From Linnemannia hyalina (taxonomy: Eukaryota > Mortierellomycota > Mortierellomycetes > Mortierellales > Mortierellaceae): a DNA stretch of 64,000 nucleotides. The DNA is taken from assembly GCA_019671135.1 (NCBI GenBank), contig JAHRHY010000013.1, forward strand, positions 558,001-622,000, given 5' to 3'. Made by a program: the position numbers and the translations under genes. Shown one piece after another: positions 19,518-29,865 of the stretch. Each line of letters begins with the position of its first letter. Within the stretch, counting starts at the first letter, position 1. The notes beneath the pieces are model-generated. The model had not been told where the DNA came from, ran no database searches, and saw only the letters and a program-made list of their open reading frames with translations.

Positions 19518-22500
19518 ATGGTCATTCAACAGCAAACTTGCCTCACCATCGACTCCCTCCCATCTACAGAAGATTCCTATTCTACCGAACCAGCATCCGT
19601 CTTCGCCACCATCGAACTCTCTGCCAAAGAGGCACTGGACCCTTCATCGACCACTCACGGTCGATCCATCAGCAACGGGGTCGCCGCAGTATTTATCGGA
19701 CATGGCAGACTTACCCCACCACCTCCACCTCTGCACCACTGCCGCTGTGATCCAAACTCCAGCTGCGACAGCGATCACGACCCGGCACCTTCTTTGCGCA
19801 TTCGTAAACGCGATAAGGTCCTAAAGGCGATTCGGTATATTACCAGGACACACCCCAAGGCTCCTTCTGGAGAACCGAAGAAGGAGCGTCGCCATTTCAG
19901 GTTTCACAGCCATGATAGCGATAAGAGTTCGCGGTCGTCCTCGAGGGGGCTGGCGGTGGCGAGGCAGGATATCTTTCCGCAAAACTTGAGCGCCCCTGTA
20001 GCCGATGTTGCTGTTCCCAAGCCTGATGGTCGAATCGAGACTACTCCTCAGCTGGCGCTGTGCAGCATGCTGTTGACTAAGCATACTGTGCTGGTGTCGG
20101 TTTGTGAGCCGTCAGAGAAGGTAGTTGATGGTGCGGAGGAACCCCTACAAGAACTGCCAATCGATACCGACGAGGGATCGCTTACCAATAGCGACGAGGG
20201 CTTATCTACCAACAGTGCAGAGGAGTGGCTCAAGGCGCAAGATCATGTCGAGCGGGACCGCATCAATTGGCTCATCTCAAAAATGGTCGAAGGCTTCGTT
20301 GAGGATGCCGTCAAGGACTCAACTGCTGTCGCGGAGGTGGTTCATCTTGGCCCAGTCCTGGACCGCGAGCTCTACCGCAAGCTACTCTCCTGCCTCATTT
20401 CGGAGTTCGACCAGTCTCTCATCCTCGACGCGGAACTCCTCCAAGGCCTCGTCCAGCTTCTTCAATGCGCCTCACCAGGATATCTTGTCTCGGATGATTT
20501 GATCAAGATCCTTAGCATGCTCAGGAGCCGTCTGGAGAAAATCCATAAACAGACGACCGAGCATCCGTACCATCTCGCCTCGGCTGTTGCTCGCGTTTTG
20601 GATGTCATGGCGGAGCATGGAGTGGAGGATTTGGACCGCGTTGTGGAGCATGAACCCTTGTCTAAAGTTCTCGCGAGTCTCAAGGACAGTTCGGATCCTT
20701 ATCTGATGTACCAGGCCTCGCACGCCTTCCAGGCATTGCAGTATGTCCCCAACGATGAGTCTCCTCTTGATGCTCTGTATCGCTACTCGCTCGAGGTTGC
20801 CGACGGTATTGTCAAGCTCTCGGCCATCACTCAATTTAGGCTACCAGAGGTCATGAAAGGATTGGGGATTCTCCTGAAAACCACCAAGGAGAGCTATGAC
20901 TTTGCCCGTTCCATGTACAAGACCGCCAGTGCAGTATTGACGAATGGTCAGAGCGTTCTGGAAATCCTTGGAGGAGGTACTGGGTATGGCCACCAGAAAC
21001 TCTGGTACTCTGCTGTCTGTGCTGCCCGGATGTTCGCCCGACAAGGACAGCTGGCGGAGCTGAACCAGTTGATCTGTCAGGCGCCCTGTCGCCGCGACTC
21101 GTTGTTCCAGTGGGGCATCTGTCAGCTGCTCGGTGAAATCGCGGCGGACTCGATCTGGACTACCACCACTCGCCAGCAATCCATCGACCTTTTGGAGGAG
21201 CTGTACAAGAACGACGCAGATTGGGGTCGGGATGAATGTGTGCTGGACTGGATGGTGGCTATTTTGCGGCAACTCTCTGATTCTCCTGACGATGCTGTCA
21301 AAGCGAGGGCTCTTGCTCTCCTTCAGGATCTCAACCATGATCAATCTTCCGTCATCCAGCATCCTTACCCGCTGAGAAACGGTCTCGCTATGCCGACATC
21401 CTCACCCATCTTGACCAAGGTTCAGGACATTCCTTACCTCGAGTACCATCTACGCCAAGTCCAAAAGAAGCGATTGGAGGACGCCCAGACTGTCTACATT
21501 CCACCACAAGCCAAGGCCAGTCTCCAAGCTCTAGATGACGACCTGTTCCCACTGATGGAGAAGGTGCAAGAGTTCCTGGCCAGCGAGCGACAGGTCATGT
21601 TGATTCTGGGCGACTCCGGGTCAGGAAAATCGACCTTCAACCGACATTTGGAACTCGACCTCTGGACTGACTACAAGATTGGAGGGCCCATCCCGCTGCT
21701 CATCAACTTGCCTGCGATCGACCGACCGGAGCAGGACATGATCGGAAAGCATTTGGACATGAACAACTTTTCCAAGGCCCAAATCCAGGAGATGAAGCAA
21801 CACCGTCAATTCATTCTGATATGCGATGGCTACGACGAGAGCTTGCAGACAGCCAACCTGCACAAAACCAACCTCCTCAACCAGCCCGGCCAGTGGACCG
21901 CCAAGATGGTGATCTGTTGCAGGAGTCAATATCTCAGTCTGTCCTACCACAGCCGCTTCAAGCCTCTGCCAGTGGATCGATACAACTCTAACAACGTCGA
22001 GCTCTTCCAAGAAGCCGCTATCGTTCCCTTCTCCAAGGATCAGGTCAAGTGTTACATCGAACAGTTCTCACAGCACCCCAGGACAAAGCTTTTATTCGGC
22101 GATCGGCCTGTCTGGTCTGCGGAAGAGTACTTGGAGAAACTGATAGAGATTCCCAACCTGATGGACTTGGTCAAAAACCCGTTCCTGCTCGCTCTCTCCC
22201 TCAAGGCTCTGCCTGGTCTGGCAGATTCGAACAATGACCTTTCGGTCGTCAAAGTCACCCGCGTCGGGCTCTATGACAAGTTTGCGGAACAATGGTTGGA
22301 GATCAATGTGCAGCGACTTCAGGACAGCAAACTGAGCAGCGAGGAACGTGCAACACTCGACTTGCTTGTGGATGACGGCTTTATTCCGCGTGCAATCAGT
22401 TATCTTGAACGACTTGCGGCGTCCATTTTCAAGGAACAGGACGGCAACCCGGTTGTACAGTACTCCCAGCTCAGCGACGCCGGTACCTGGAAGGAGGAGC

Positions 22501-25049
22501 TCTTTAGCCAAGATCCCATAGTCAAGCACTTGCGAGAGGCTGGTCCTTTGAACCGGACCGGGAACCAGTACCGCTTTATCCACCGAACCGTGCTCGAGTA
22601 TTTCTACTCGCGTGTCATCTACAGCCCTCCCAAGAAGAACGCCGAAACGCTATCTCAAGATCTTGGCAACAACACCTTTGACGCCCCACAGGCACCACCG
22701 CTGTTCGATGTCAATGGTCCCCTCTTCCACAAGAGCCTCCGCAAGGAACCCTCAGTCGTCCAGTTCCTTTGCGACCGAACCCAACAGAACCCAGACTTTA
22801 AGCAACAACTCCTTGAAGTCCTCGAGCTCTCCAAGACCGATCCTACAGCCAGCCAAGCAGCCGCGAACGCCATCATGATCCTTATCAAGTCCGGCGTCCT
22901 CTTCAATAGTGCCGATCTTCGAGGCATTAGAGTCCCAGATGCCGATTTATCGGACGGCCAGTTTGACTATGCTGAGTTCCATGGTGCCGATCTCAAGGAT
23001 GTCAATTTCACACGGAGCTGGTTGAGATGTGCGGATTTCAGCAAGGCCCAGATGGATGGTGTTCGGTTTGGAGAGCTGCCGTATCTGAGCCACGCGTACT
23101 CTTGTGCCTTTTCGTTTAATGGGTCGTTGCTTGCTGTGGGGCTGTCTAATGACGGGATTGCGATCTACGACGTCAAGACATGGACGAAACTTCATTCGCT
23201 GGAGGGGCAGGAACAGTGTGTTCTGGGCCTTGCCTATTCACCCAACAACAGTCATCAGGTCGTCTCTGGAGGCAGTGACGGGACAGTGCGGCTTTGGGAT
23301 TCTGTCAAGAATGAGCTCTTGTTTGCGATGGATGGGCATACTGGATACGTCACCGCCGTAGCCTTTTCACCTAGCGGAGAGAACATTGCCTCTGCCAGCA
23401 GTGACCAGACGGTTCGGATTTGGAGCTCTCTCACAGGACAACTTCTTTTCACTCTGGAGGGCCACACAGCTACGGTAACCGGGCTAGCTTACTCGCCAAC
23501 AGGGCAGTATATTGCTTCGGGATGCAGCGAAGGAACGACACGTCTATGGAACGCCAACACAGGAGCACCCGGTCCCGTTTGGTCAAGTGATCCTGTATCG
23601 CCCATCCTGTGCCTTGCTCAATCGTCCGATGGTCAGTGGATCGCCTCTGGTCACAAGAACGGCGAGATCCTTCTGCGCAACGCCAGGACAGGTGTAATTG
23701 GAGCGACATTAGTCGGACATACATACCGCGTCCGAGGAATCGCATTCTCGCCCAACAGTCAATGGATCGCCTCTGCAAGTCGGGATCATACAGTTCGACT
23801 CTGGGATGTGTTAGCCGGCACACCCGTCTCGGTCTTTTCCGGTCATACTGCCGATGTCACTGCGTTAACATTCTCGCCTGATGGGTTTCAAATTGCTTCG
23901 GCCAGCGAGGACCACACGGTTCGACTTTGGGAAGTGAGCTCGAGTGGTAACAGTTCCGACATGCAGAAGCGCGGCCATACAGGGTACGTCTTCGGAGTGG
24001 CTTATTCCCCCGACGGGACGTCGATCGTCTCTTGTAGCAACGACCGAACTGTCCGCACATGGGACGCGTCTACAGGAGCTGCGGGTTCGTTCTTCTTGCG
24101 CTTTGCTAGTCCCATCCAGGTGGCGGTGTATTCTCCCTCAGGACAGCATATTGTTACAGCAGGCACGGACGACAACAACATTACCCTCTGGAGCAGTCAG
24201 ACAGGAGCCGCTACTGGAGATGTTTTCACGGGACACACTGAGCCAGTCAAGAATTTAGTGTATTCTCCTTGCGGTCGCTGGGTCGTCTCTGTGAGCTCGG
24301 ATAGGACCGCCCGTCTTTGGGATACTACTCTGAACGGCATTGGAACCGAGCCTGGGTACATCCTTGCCAGCAACCAAACGGAGCTCACAGCTGTTGCGTT
24401 TTCACCTTCCGGCACCCATTTTGTCATCGCCGGCACAGACGACATTGTTGAACTCTGGGACGTTCAGACACGACAAATTGCTGCTATTCTGCAAGGCTGT
24501 GGGGCGCTCACATATGATGTCGCGTTCTCGCCGAGAGGTGAGCAGATTGCCATTGGTGGGTCGACCGAGACACTGGTTCTGTGGGACGGCAAGTCGCCAA
24601 CACCTGATGTCGAGCTCCATGGCCACACGGATAGGATCCTCTGTATCACTTATTCGCCGGTCTCTGCCAACGGCGACCAATGGATCGCCTCAGGAAGCCT
24701 GGACAGGACCGTCAGGCTCTGGCGACATAAACCCTCCGACGAGCCCAACTACTGGACGTGTGTCTCTGTCGTTAAGGATCTCGCAGTGTCGTGCCGTAGG
24801 ATTGCCTGGAACCCAAACCCTACTGCCGGTGCTGCTCCGTTGGAGTTTGTAACTGGCTATCAAGACGGTTCTGTTCGCGCTTGGCGAGTGATGGAGGAGA
24901 AGGATGGCAAAAGTTTCCGTGTGTGCTTGGTCTGGAATTCGGGTGTTGGGCAGTTGGTGGCTGTGGACCTTACGATGAAGGGTGCAATTGGGCTCAGTAA
25001 CATGAACCGCCACCTGCTTGTCCAATGCGGAGCCGTCGATAGTCATTGA
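19518..25049 (+). CDS. NACHT-pentapeptide-WD40 protein (STAND/NLR-like), 1,843 aa
   Basis: An intronless frame starts at ATG 19518 (MVIQQQTCLTIDS). Domains in order: a disordered N-terminus with basic and Ser-rich parts (to about 190); a long helical region that may be ARM/HEAT-like (about 230-640); a NACHT-type NTPase with Walker A GDSGSGKS (about 698-705) and Walker B FILICDGYDE (about 764-773); a winged-helix-like stretch with VKNPFLLALSLKALPGL; HRTVLEYF (about 1030); a pentapeptide-repeat stretch with ADLSDGQFDYAEFHGADLKD (about 1130-1185); and about 14 WD40 repeats to the end, many with GHT..V...AFSP and TVRLWD signatures. By family this is a signal-transducing ATPase with a ligand-sensing propeller, cytosolic, of the kind used in fungal non-self recognition. 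The effector domain is not obvious. Fourteen blades would make two seven-bladed propellers. Confidence 0.9.
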   Translation: MVIQQQTCLTIDSLPSTEDSYSTEPASVFATIELSAKEALDPSSTTHGRSISNGVAAVFIGHGRLTPPPPPLHHCRCDPNSSCDSDHDPAPSLRIRKRDKVLKAIRYITRTHPKAPSGEPKKERRHFRFHSHDSDKSSRSSSRGLAVARQDIFPQNLSAPVADVAVPKPDGRIETTPQLALCSMLLTKHTVLVSVCEPSEKVVDGAEEPLQELPIDTDEGSLTNSDEGLSTNSAEEWLKAQDHVERDRINWLISKMVEGFVEDAVKDSTAVAEVVHLGPVLDRELYRKLLSCLISEFDQSLILDAELLQGLVQLLQCASPGYLVSDDLIKILSMLRSRLEKIHKQTTEHPYHLASAVARVLDVMAEHGVEDLDRVVEHEPLSKVLASLKDSSDPYLMYQASHAFQALQYVPNDESPLDALYRYSLEVADGIVKLSAITQFRLPEVMKGLGILLKTTKESYDFARSMYKTASAVLTNGQSVLEILGGGTGYGHQKLWYSAVCAARMFARQGQLAELNQLICQAPCRRDSLFQWGICQLLGEIAADSIWTTTTRQQSIDLLEELYKNDADWGRDECVLDWMVAILRQLSDSPDDAVKARALALLQDLNHDQSSVIQHPYPLRNGLAMPTSSPILTKVQDIPYLEYHLRQVQKKRLEDAQTVYIPPQAKASLQALDDDLFPLMEKVQEFLASERQVMLILGDSGSGKSTFNRHLELDLWTDYKIGGPIPLLINLPAIDRPEQDMIGKHLDMNNFSKAQIQEMKQHRQFILICDGYDESLQTANLHKTNLLNQPGQWTAKMVICCRSQYLSLSYHSRFKPLPVDRYNSNNVELFQEAAIVPFSKDQVKCYIEQFSQHPRTKLLFGDRPVWSAEEYLEKLIEIPNLMDLVKNPFLLALSLKALPGLADSNNDLSVVKVTRVGLYDKFAEQWLEINVQRLQDSKLSSEERATLDLLVDDGFIPRAISYLERLAASIFKEQDGNPVVQYSQLSDAGTWKEELFSQDPIVKHLREAGPLNRTGNQYRFIHRTVLEYFYSRVIYSPPKKNAETLSQDLGNNTFDAPQAPPLFDVNGPLFHKSLRKEPSVVQFLCDRTQQNPDFKQQLLEVLELSKTDPTASQAAANAIMILIKSGVLFNSADLRGIRVPDADLSDGQFDYAEFHGADLKDVNFTRSWLRCADFSKAQMDGVRFGELPYLSHAYSCAFSFNGSLLAVGLSNDGIAIYDVKTWTKLHSLEGQEQCVLGLAYSPNNSHQVVSGGSDGTVRLWDSVKNELLFAMDGHTGYVTAVAFSPSGENIASASSDQTVRIWSSLTGQLLFTLEGHTATVTGLAYSPTGQYIASGCSEGTTRLWNANTGAPGPVWSSDPVSPILCLAQSSDGQWIASGHKNGEILLRNARTGVIGATLVGHTYRVRGIAFSPNSQWIASASRDHTVRLWDVLAGTPVSVFSGHTADVTALTFSPDGFQIASASEDHTVRLWEVSSSGNSSDMQKRGHTGYVFGVAYSPDGTSIVSCSNDRTVRTWDASTGAAGSFFLRFASPIQVAVYSPSGQHIVTAGTDDNNITLWSSQTGAATGDVFTGHTEPVKNLVYSPCGRWVVSVSSDRTARLWDTTLNGIGTEPGYILASNQTELTAVAFSPSGTHFVIAGTDDIVELWDVQTRQIAAILQGCGALTYDVAFSPRGEQIAIGGSTETLVLWDGKSPTPDVELHGHTDRILCITYSPVSANGDQWIASGSLDRTVRLWRHKPSDEPNYWTCVSVVKDLAVSCRRIAWNPNPTAGAAPLEFVTGYQDGSVRAWRVMEEKDGKSFRVCLVWNSGVGQLVAVDLTMKGAIGLSNMNRHLLVQCGAVDSH

Positions 25050-25194
25050 ATTTTCTTTTAATTAGTAGAGTAGTAGAGTAGTTTGTATTAGACTCATTTG
25101 CATATCCTGAAAACAAAAAATTGACGTTATTTATTTTATTCAACCAACCCAATGCACAAACCAAGCAGCTTCTTAATCATAATAATATACATTA

Positions 25195-25330
25195 CAGGCT
25201 CACTAGTCTGACTCTCTAACCCACAATGGCTCTCCGGTGACACCAACTCAAATTTCTTCAGCCTTGGCCAATGCTCCACAATCTACTCCGCCTCCTACTG
25301 TTTAAACGGATAACCATAGCCATGTCTCTC
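25195..25330 (-). pseudogene. F-box/LRR C-terminal relic
   Basis: Read on the minus strand, the sequence encodes IVEHWPRLKKFELVSPES preceded by an in-frame TAG where the paralogues have an aromatic codon (compare FIVKHWPRLKVLELY in the 15780-17531 gene). Nothing upstream is intact. It lies just left of duplicated segment A and shows that an F-box/LRR gene once ended here. Confidence 0.55.
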
Positions 25331-25699
25331 AGCGTAACGACAAAACGACCCCTCTCACAACCTCCAATATCCTTTGATCCCCTGTTAGTTTGTTTGTTTT
25401 CAACGTCGTTTTCTAGCGTTATCCAAAAGCAGCAAGCATTTCAGGACAATCAGCAACTGATCGCGTTCAATTTATTTCCGTTTTTTTTACCAGCCTTTCC
25501 AAGACAATGTTGCAACCCATTCTCCCAAGAGGTGCATCACATACACAAAATATGCGTAGCCCCTTGAATCCATCGAATTGATAAGGGGACCAGAGACGAT
25601 CATGTCGACACGATCTTGCACATTCCCTCACTTCATTGAAAATAATAAACAACGCCTTTATTTGATCATTGTAACCAAGTTACTCTACTCTACCTTACA

Positions 25700-26960
25700 T
25701 ATATCCTTTCCAGACACTTACCTTCATACTGGCCCGGCTCTCGATCACACGTAGCTCGTCGAGAAGGTGTTGGTGTAGGCGTGGTATATAGAAGAATGGA
25801 ATAAAAAAAAACGGTTAGCTGTGCACTAGCTAAGCAAGCACCTGTACAGGCGCCGGCTCCGACAGGACGTCCAAGAGTCATGAACAATGAGACTCAGCTA
25901 AACAGCGGCCTCGGAGCTCTTGCAGCGACTTGGCTGGTTGGCTTTTCATCTGGCTGGGGATACCCCGGGACAAAAACTCAACAGGAACCCCCATCCAGAA
26001 CCAGATGAGAAGCCGACCTGCCAAACCGCTGAAAAGAGTCCCGCGACCGCTGCTGTCGCGTTGTCTCAGAGTCCATGCCTCTCCCTAAAGGTAGCCGGCC
26101 GACACTCCCATCCAGATACTTGCCTTCATACTGGCTCGGCTCTTGATCACACGTAGCTCATGGAGAGGTTTTCGGTGCAGGCGTGGTGTATATAGAAGAA
26201 TGAAGAACAAAACAAGAGAAAAAAAACCGGTTAGCTGTGCACTGGCTAAGCAAGCACCTGTACAGGCGCCGGCTCCGACAGGACGTCCAAGAGCCATGAA
26301 CAATGAGACTCAGCTAAACAGCGGCCACGGAGCTCTTGCAGCGGCTTGGCTGGTTGCTGGCTTCTCATCTGGATGGGAATTCCTGTCGTGTTTTTGTCCC
26401 GGGGTATCCCCAGCCAGATGAGAAGCCAACCAGCCAAACCGCTGAAAAGAGTCCCGCGACCGCTGCTGTCGCGTCGTCTCAGAGTCCATGCATCTCCCTA
26501 AAGGTAGCCGGCCGACACTCCTTTCCAGATACTTGCCTTCATACTGGCTCAGCTCTTGGTCACACGTAGCTCGTCGAGAAGGTGTTGGTGTAGGCGTGGT
26601 ATATAGAAGAATGGAATAAAAAAAAAGAAAAAAAAAAAACGGTTAGTCTTCGATCTTTGCACCTCACCGCTGTGCACCGTCTAGCAAGTCATTCAAGTAG
26701 GCACCGGCCACCACGGGATGTCCAAGAGCCATGAACAATGAGACGCCGCTAAACAGCAGCCACCTCTAACCCTCCCAGTGGTCAACTTCCCACCTTTCCG
26801 CTGAGGGTACCCCGGGACAAAAAAGCAACAGGGATCCCCAACCAGATGAGACCGACCAACCGAGTCGCTGCTAGAGCCCCGATACCACTGTTGTCGCGTC
26901 GCCACATTGTCCATGCCTCCCACCGCTTGAGCAGTCGACCGGCACTCCTTTCCAGATACT
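25700..26960. repeat. tandem array of about 410-bp units, three copies
   Basis: Each unit carries CACACGTAGCTC followed by a GGCGTGG.ATATAGAAGAATG segment, then CACCTGTACAGGCGCCGGCT, then a variant of CCAGATACTTGCCTTC. The CACGTAGCTC anchors fall near 25748, 26151 and 26562. The third unit is the most diverged. Copy B of the duplicated segment has four units. Confidence 0.8.
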
Positions 26961-26979
26961 TGCCTTCACAGATGTTCAG

Positions 26980-27024
26980 GTGCTGATCCCGAAAGTGCTG
27001 ATCCCGAAAGTGCTGATCCCGAAA
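26980..27024. repeat. 15-bp minisatellite, three perfect units
   Basis: GTGCTGATCCCGAAA is repeated three times without change. The same three units occur at 43461-43505 in copy B. Confidence 0.9.
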
Positions 27025-27223
27025 GTGCTGTTGTCATTGATGACTTCGCCTAGCAGGCTGCTGGTCTTGGTGGCATCCAGTTACGAGAGGAGGGAGGCGA
27101 TCTTAGCATGGGAAAGGTTGATTGCAAGAGAGGGAGGGGGGAAAGAGGGAAGATGGGGCTGATGGCTGTCTCCTTGTTGATGGCTGTTGATGGCTGTTGA
27201 TTGCGGATGCAGTGGCTGGAGAA

Positions 27224-27618
27224 TGGAGAGGGAAGAGAGAGAGAGAGAGGGAAGAGAGAGGGAAGAGAGAGGGAAGAGAGAGGGAAGAGAGAGGGAAGAG
27301 AGAGGGAAGAGAGAGGGAAAGAGAGAGGGAAAGAGAGAGAGGGAAAGAGAGAGGGAAAGAGAGAGGGAAAGAGAGAGGGAAAGAGAGAGGGAAAGAGAGA
27401 GGGAAAGAGAGAGAGGGAAAGAGAGAGAGGGAAAGAGAGAGAGGGAAAGAGAGAGAGGGAAAGAGAGAGGGAAAGAGAGAGGGAAAGAGAGAGGGAAAGA
27501 GAGAGGGAAAGAGAGAGAGGGAAAGAGAGAGAGGGAAAGAGAGAGGGAAAGAGAGAGGGAAAGAGAGAGGGAAAGAGAGAGGGAAGAAAGAGAGAGGGAA
27601 GAAAGAGAGAGGGAAGAG
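27224..27618. repeat. GA-rich microsatellite (GAGAGGGAAA), about 395 bp
   Basis: A nearly uninterrupted purine tract of GAGAGGGAAA and GAGAGGGAAGA units. It is open in several frames on both strands only because it lacks stop triplets. The counterpart in copy B is less than half as long. Confidence 0.9.
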
Positions 27619-28090
27619 TGAGGAATGGAAGGTGGTCTGGCCCTATCCTTGTCCTGGTCAAGAGATCCTGACCATTAGCAGGCCCTTATTGAGCCTAGTC
27701 AAGATCCCGACCCTTTAGGCCCTTAAAGGTCCTGGTCAAGGTTCTGTTCCTTAGGCCTTTAAAGGTCCTGCTCAAGGCAGGTCCTGGCCCTTAAATTTCC
27801 TGGCCCCTTTTGCGTCCTGGAAAACGGATCAGTAGGTTGAGGAAAGAGGGAAAGAAAAAAAGGAGAGGGGGAAAAAGGCTCTGTCGTTTTGTACTGGCTG
27901 GATTTGAAAAAAAAGTGGCAGCTGGGTCTGAAATATACTTTTAACCTCATGGGGGTCTAGTTTTCATATTCAAAATTCGAAAATTCAAGTGAGTGGGAAA
28001 GGCAGTCACCCAGTCACTTCGCGTGGGGATAGAGTGCACTGACACTCACACACATGGAGGTTGACCGTCAAGCATGACCCCGATCGATAG

Positions 28091-28444
28091 CTACTGTTCC
28101 CCTCCACGTCGTTGCATTGCTTCCACCAACACTTTTATTCTCAAATAACAATCCAAAACTGTTAAAAGAACACGCTTATGCTCGCCAAGTGACAGACAAA
28201 CGTGAACCTGGGCTTGAAGGTTAGAGAAAAAGTACCAAAAGAGCAAGGACAGAGAGACAAGCAACGCGCTAGTCAAGGTAGGCAAGTTGATCATGGTGGA
28301 CAGGAGGATACGGGATGCTTTGAAGGCGACTTCGTTGTGGATGGTGACACCGCAGACATCGACGTGTGGATGGAATATTGCTGTAGTGGAGAGAAAGAGG
28401 GGTATGGCAGCAGCAGAAGCGAGCGATGGTATAGACCGTGTCAT
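28091..28444 (-). CDS. 117-codon open frame conserved in both duplicates, doubtful gene
   Basis: It starts at ATG 28444 (MTRSIPSLASAAAIPLFLST) and stops at 28091. A hydrophobic segment near residues 55-75 (SALLVSLSLLFWYFFSNL) could span a membrane. The copy at 44438-44791 differs by one residue (Ile to Met). Because the duplication is recent, conservation is weak evidence of coding. No family is recognised. Confidence 0.25.
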   Translation of the reverse strand: MTRSIPSLASAAAIPLFLSTTAIFHPHVDVCGVTIHNEVAFKASRILLSTMINLPTLTSALLVSLSLLFWYFFSNLQAQVHVCLSLGEHKRVLLTVLDCYLRIKVLVEAMQRRGGEQ

Positions 28445-29293
28445 TGTTAGGGTATTGCTAGTTGTGTGGCTGTGGAAGGGTATGTGTGTGTGTAGTGGTC
28501 ATGAAGAGAAAGGCGTGCGCGATATGAAGGAGTAAAGGGGGAGTGAGAAAGACAGGAAAGAATGATACAAGTGGGCTGAATGGGAGGAAGGAGTGAAAGT
28601 AGACAGCAGAGGGACAAGGACGTCAGCGAGAGAGAGAGTGGGAAAATAGGTCGTTGATTGTAAATAGGGGCTGATGGATACAATGGTGAGAAGTTGCACA
28701 GGAGACTTACTCGGGAAATAATTGGAAAAGGATATCTCTGTACAACAAATAAAATGAAAAGGGGTGTAAGCATAGACAAAACTACAACTCACTTATCATG
28801 CAAGCAAGCAAGGTGATCAGATCACACACTTACCCCCCTCTCCTTTCTCTAAGTAGCCCTTCATTGCATCGCATACCATTGAATTGCCACCCACAAGACT
28901 CCCTCGGTCTCCTTTCACTCAATTGCCTCTCTTCTTCTGCTTCACCTTTGTTCTTCATCAGACGTCAATTGCACACAAAAGAAAAGGTTTGCGATGATTC
29001 GTCAACACGAGAACAACGTTGCCCCTCTTCTGCTTTCTTTCAAAGGCACACACACAAATCCGCTCAACGCGCCCATGCCCATTGTGGGATGGAACTACGA
29101 CGACACAGACAGAGAGGGGCCATCGTGATGGTCCCAACAGTGGCACTGTCGAAAAGCGCACTGAAAACAACACAGGCGGTCGTCACAAAGTCAACGAGTG
29201 TCGCCCGGAAGATGTTACCGGTGACAAAGTGTTCATGTAGAGGATCAGAAAGTCGACAATCAAAACACTTGCAGTTGTTGCTCCGGCATCGAT

Positions 29294-29530
29294 CTAATAA
29301 TCTTGAACGGAAAGTCGTCTCTTCGCGGTCCTCCAGGGCACACTACAAGTCAAGGTCCGCAACTGTGTGCACAACTCTGCAATGGCTCCACCAAATATCA
29401 TACCATCGATCTCCTCCGAGTCGCCAATGCGCGGACTATTCGGACAGTGCTCGAAGACAGACCTCAAGGTCTCCTCCGACATGTCGTAGCCAATGTTGAG
29501 CTCCCACAATATCTCGATAGTTCGTCCTGT
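29294..29530 (-). pseudogene. F-box/LRR fragment
   Basis: After an acceptor-like CAG the minus strand reads TIEILWELNIGYDMSEETLR, then VFEHCPNSPRI, then IAELCTQLRTLTCS. These match the repeat style of the intact F-box/LRR genes (HCP.LR.I, ELCPHLRQISC). It is open for only about 80 codons with no F-box and no C-terminal motif, so it is an isolated piece. It could be one exon of an unrecognised gene, but I saw no partner exon. Confidence 0.5.
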
Positions 29531-29865
29531 GCTGGAAGAAGGACCATCGTGTGAACGGATGAGCGTGTGAGCGTGTGTATGAGAGAAAACGGCAGGAAGG
29601 GTGATTAAGCAAAAGAAGGTGAATAAAAATGAGGAGTGGAGAAAGAAGCGAAGTAAAGCTGTGTGGATATGAAAGTCTCTTGAATCCACGTGTTCGTCTG
29701 TTGGTCACAAAGCAAGGTTTCCCTTCACTTCTAAAAATCAGCGACATACCTGCAGTCATCTCACTCTACAAAAGCGTCGCTTGTCGCATTTATTCTTTGA
29801 AGGCGCAAACGTACAAATACAATGATTACAAGAACTACAAATAACAAAAAGGTAATAAAGAACAA

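Larger units (their letters stand above)
25580..28838. repeat. duplicated segment, copy A (unsplit)
   Basis: This stretch matches 41646-45068 plus 53777-53903 in the same order and orientation. The 1 kb right part (27720-28720 against 44060-45060) is nearly identical, with only a handful of base changes seen by eye. Left parts diverge through repeat copy number. It contains a roughly 410-bp tandem array, a 15-bp minisatellite, a GA microsatellite and a 117-codon open frame. I saw no terminal inverted repeats, so I call it a segmental duplication of unknown mechanism. Confidence 0.85.

Noticed and set aside
27050..27718. Several 140-200 codon frames of Arg-Glu-Gly or Phe-Pro-Ser-Leu repeats
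   Set aside because: They are translations of the GA-rich microsatellite on both strands, not proteins.
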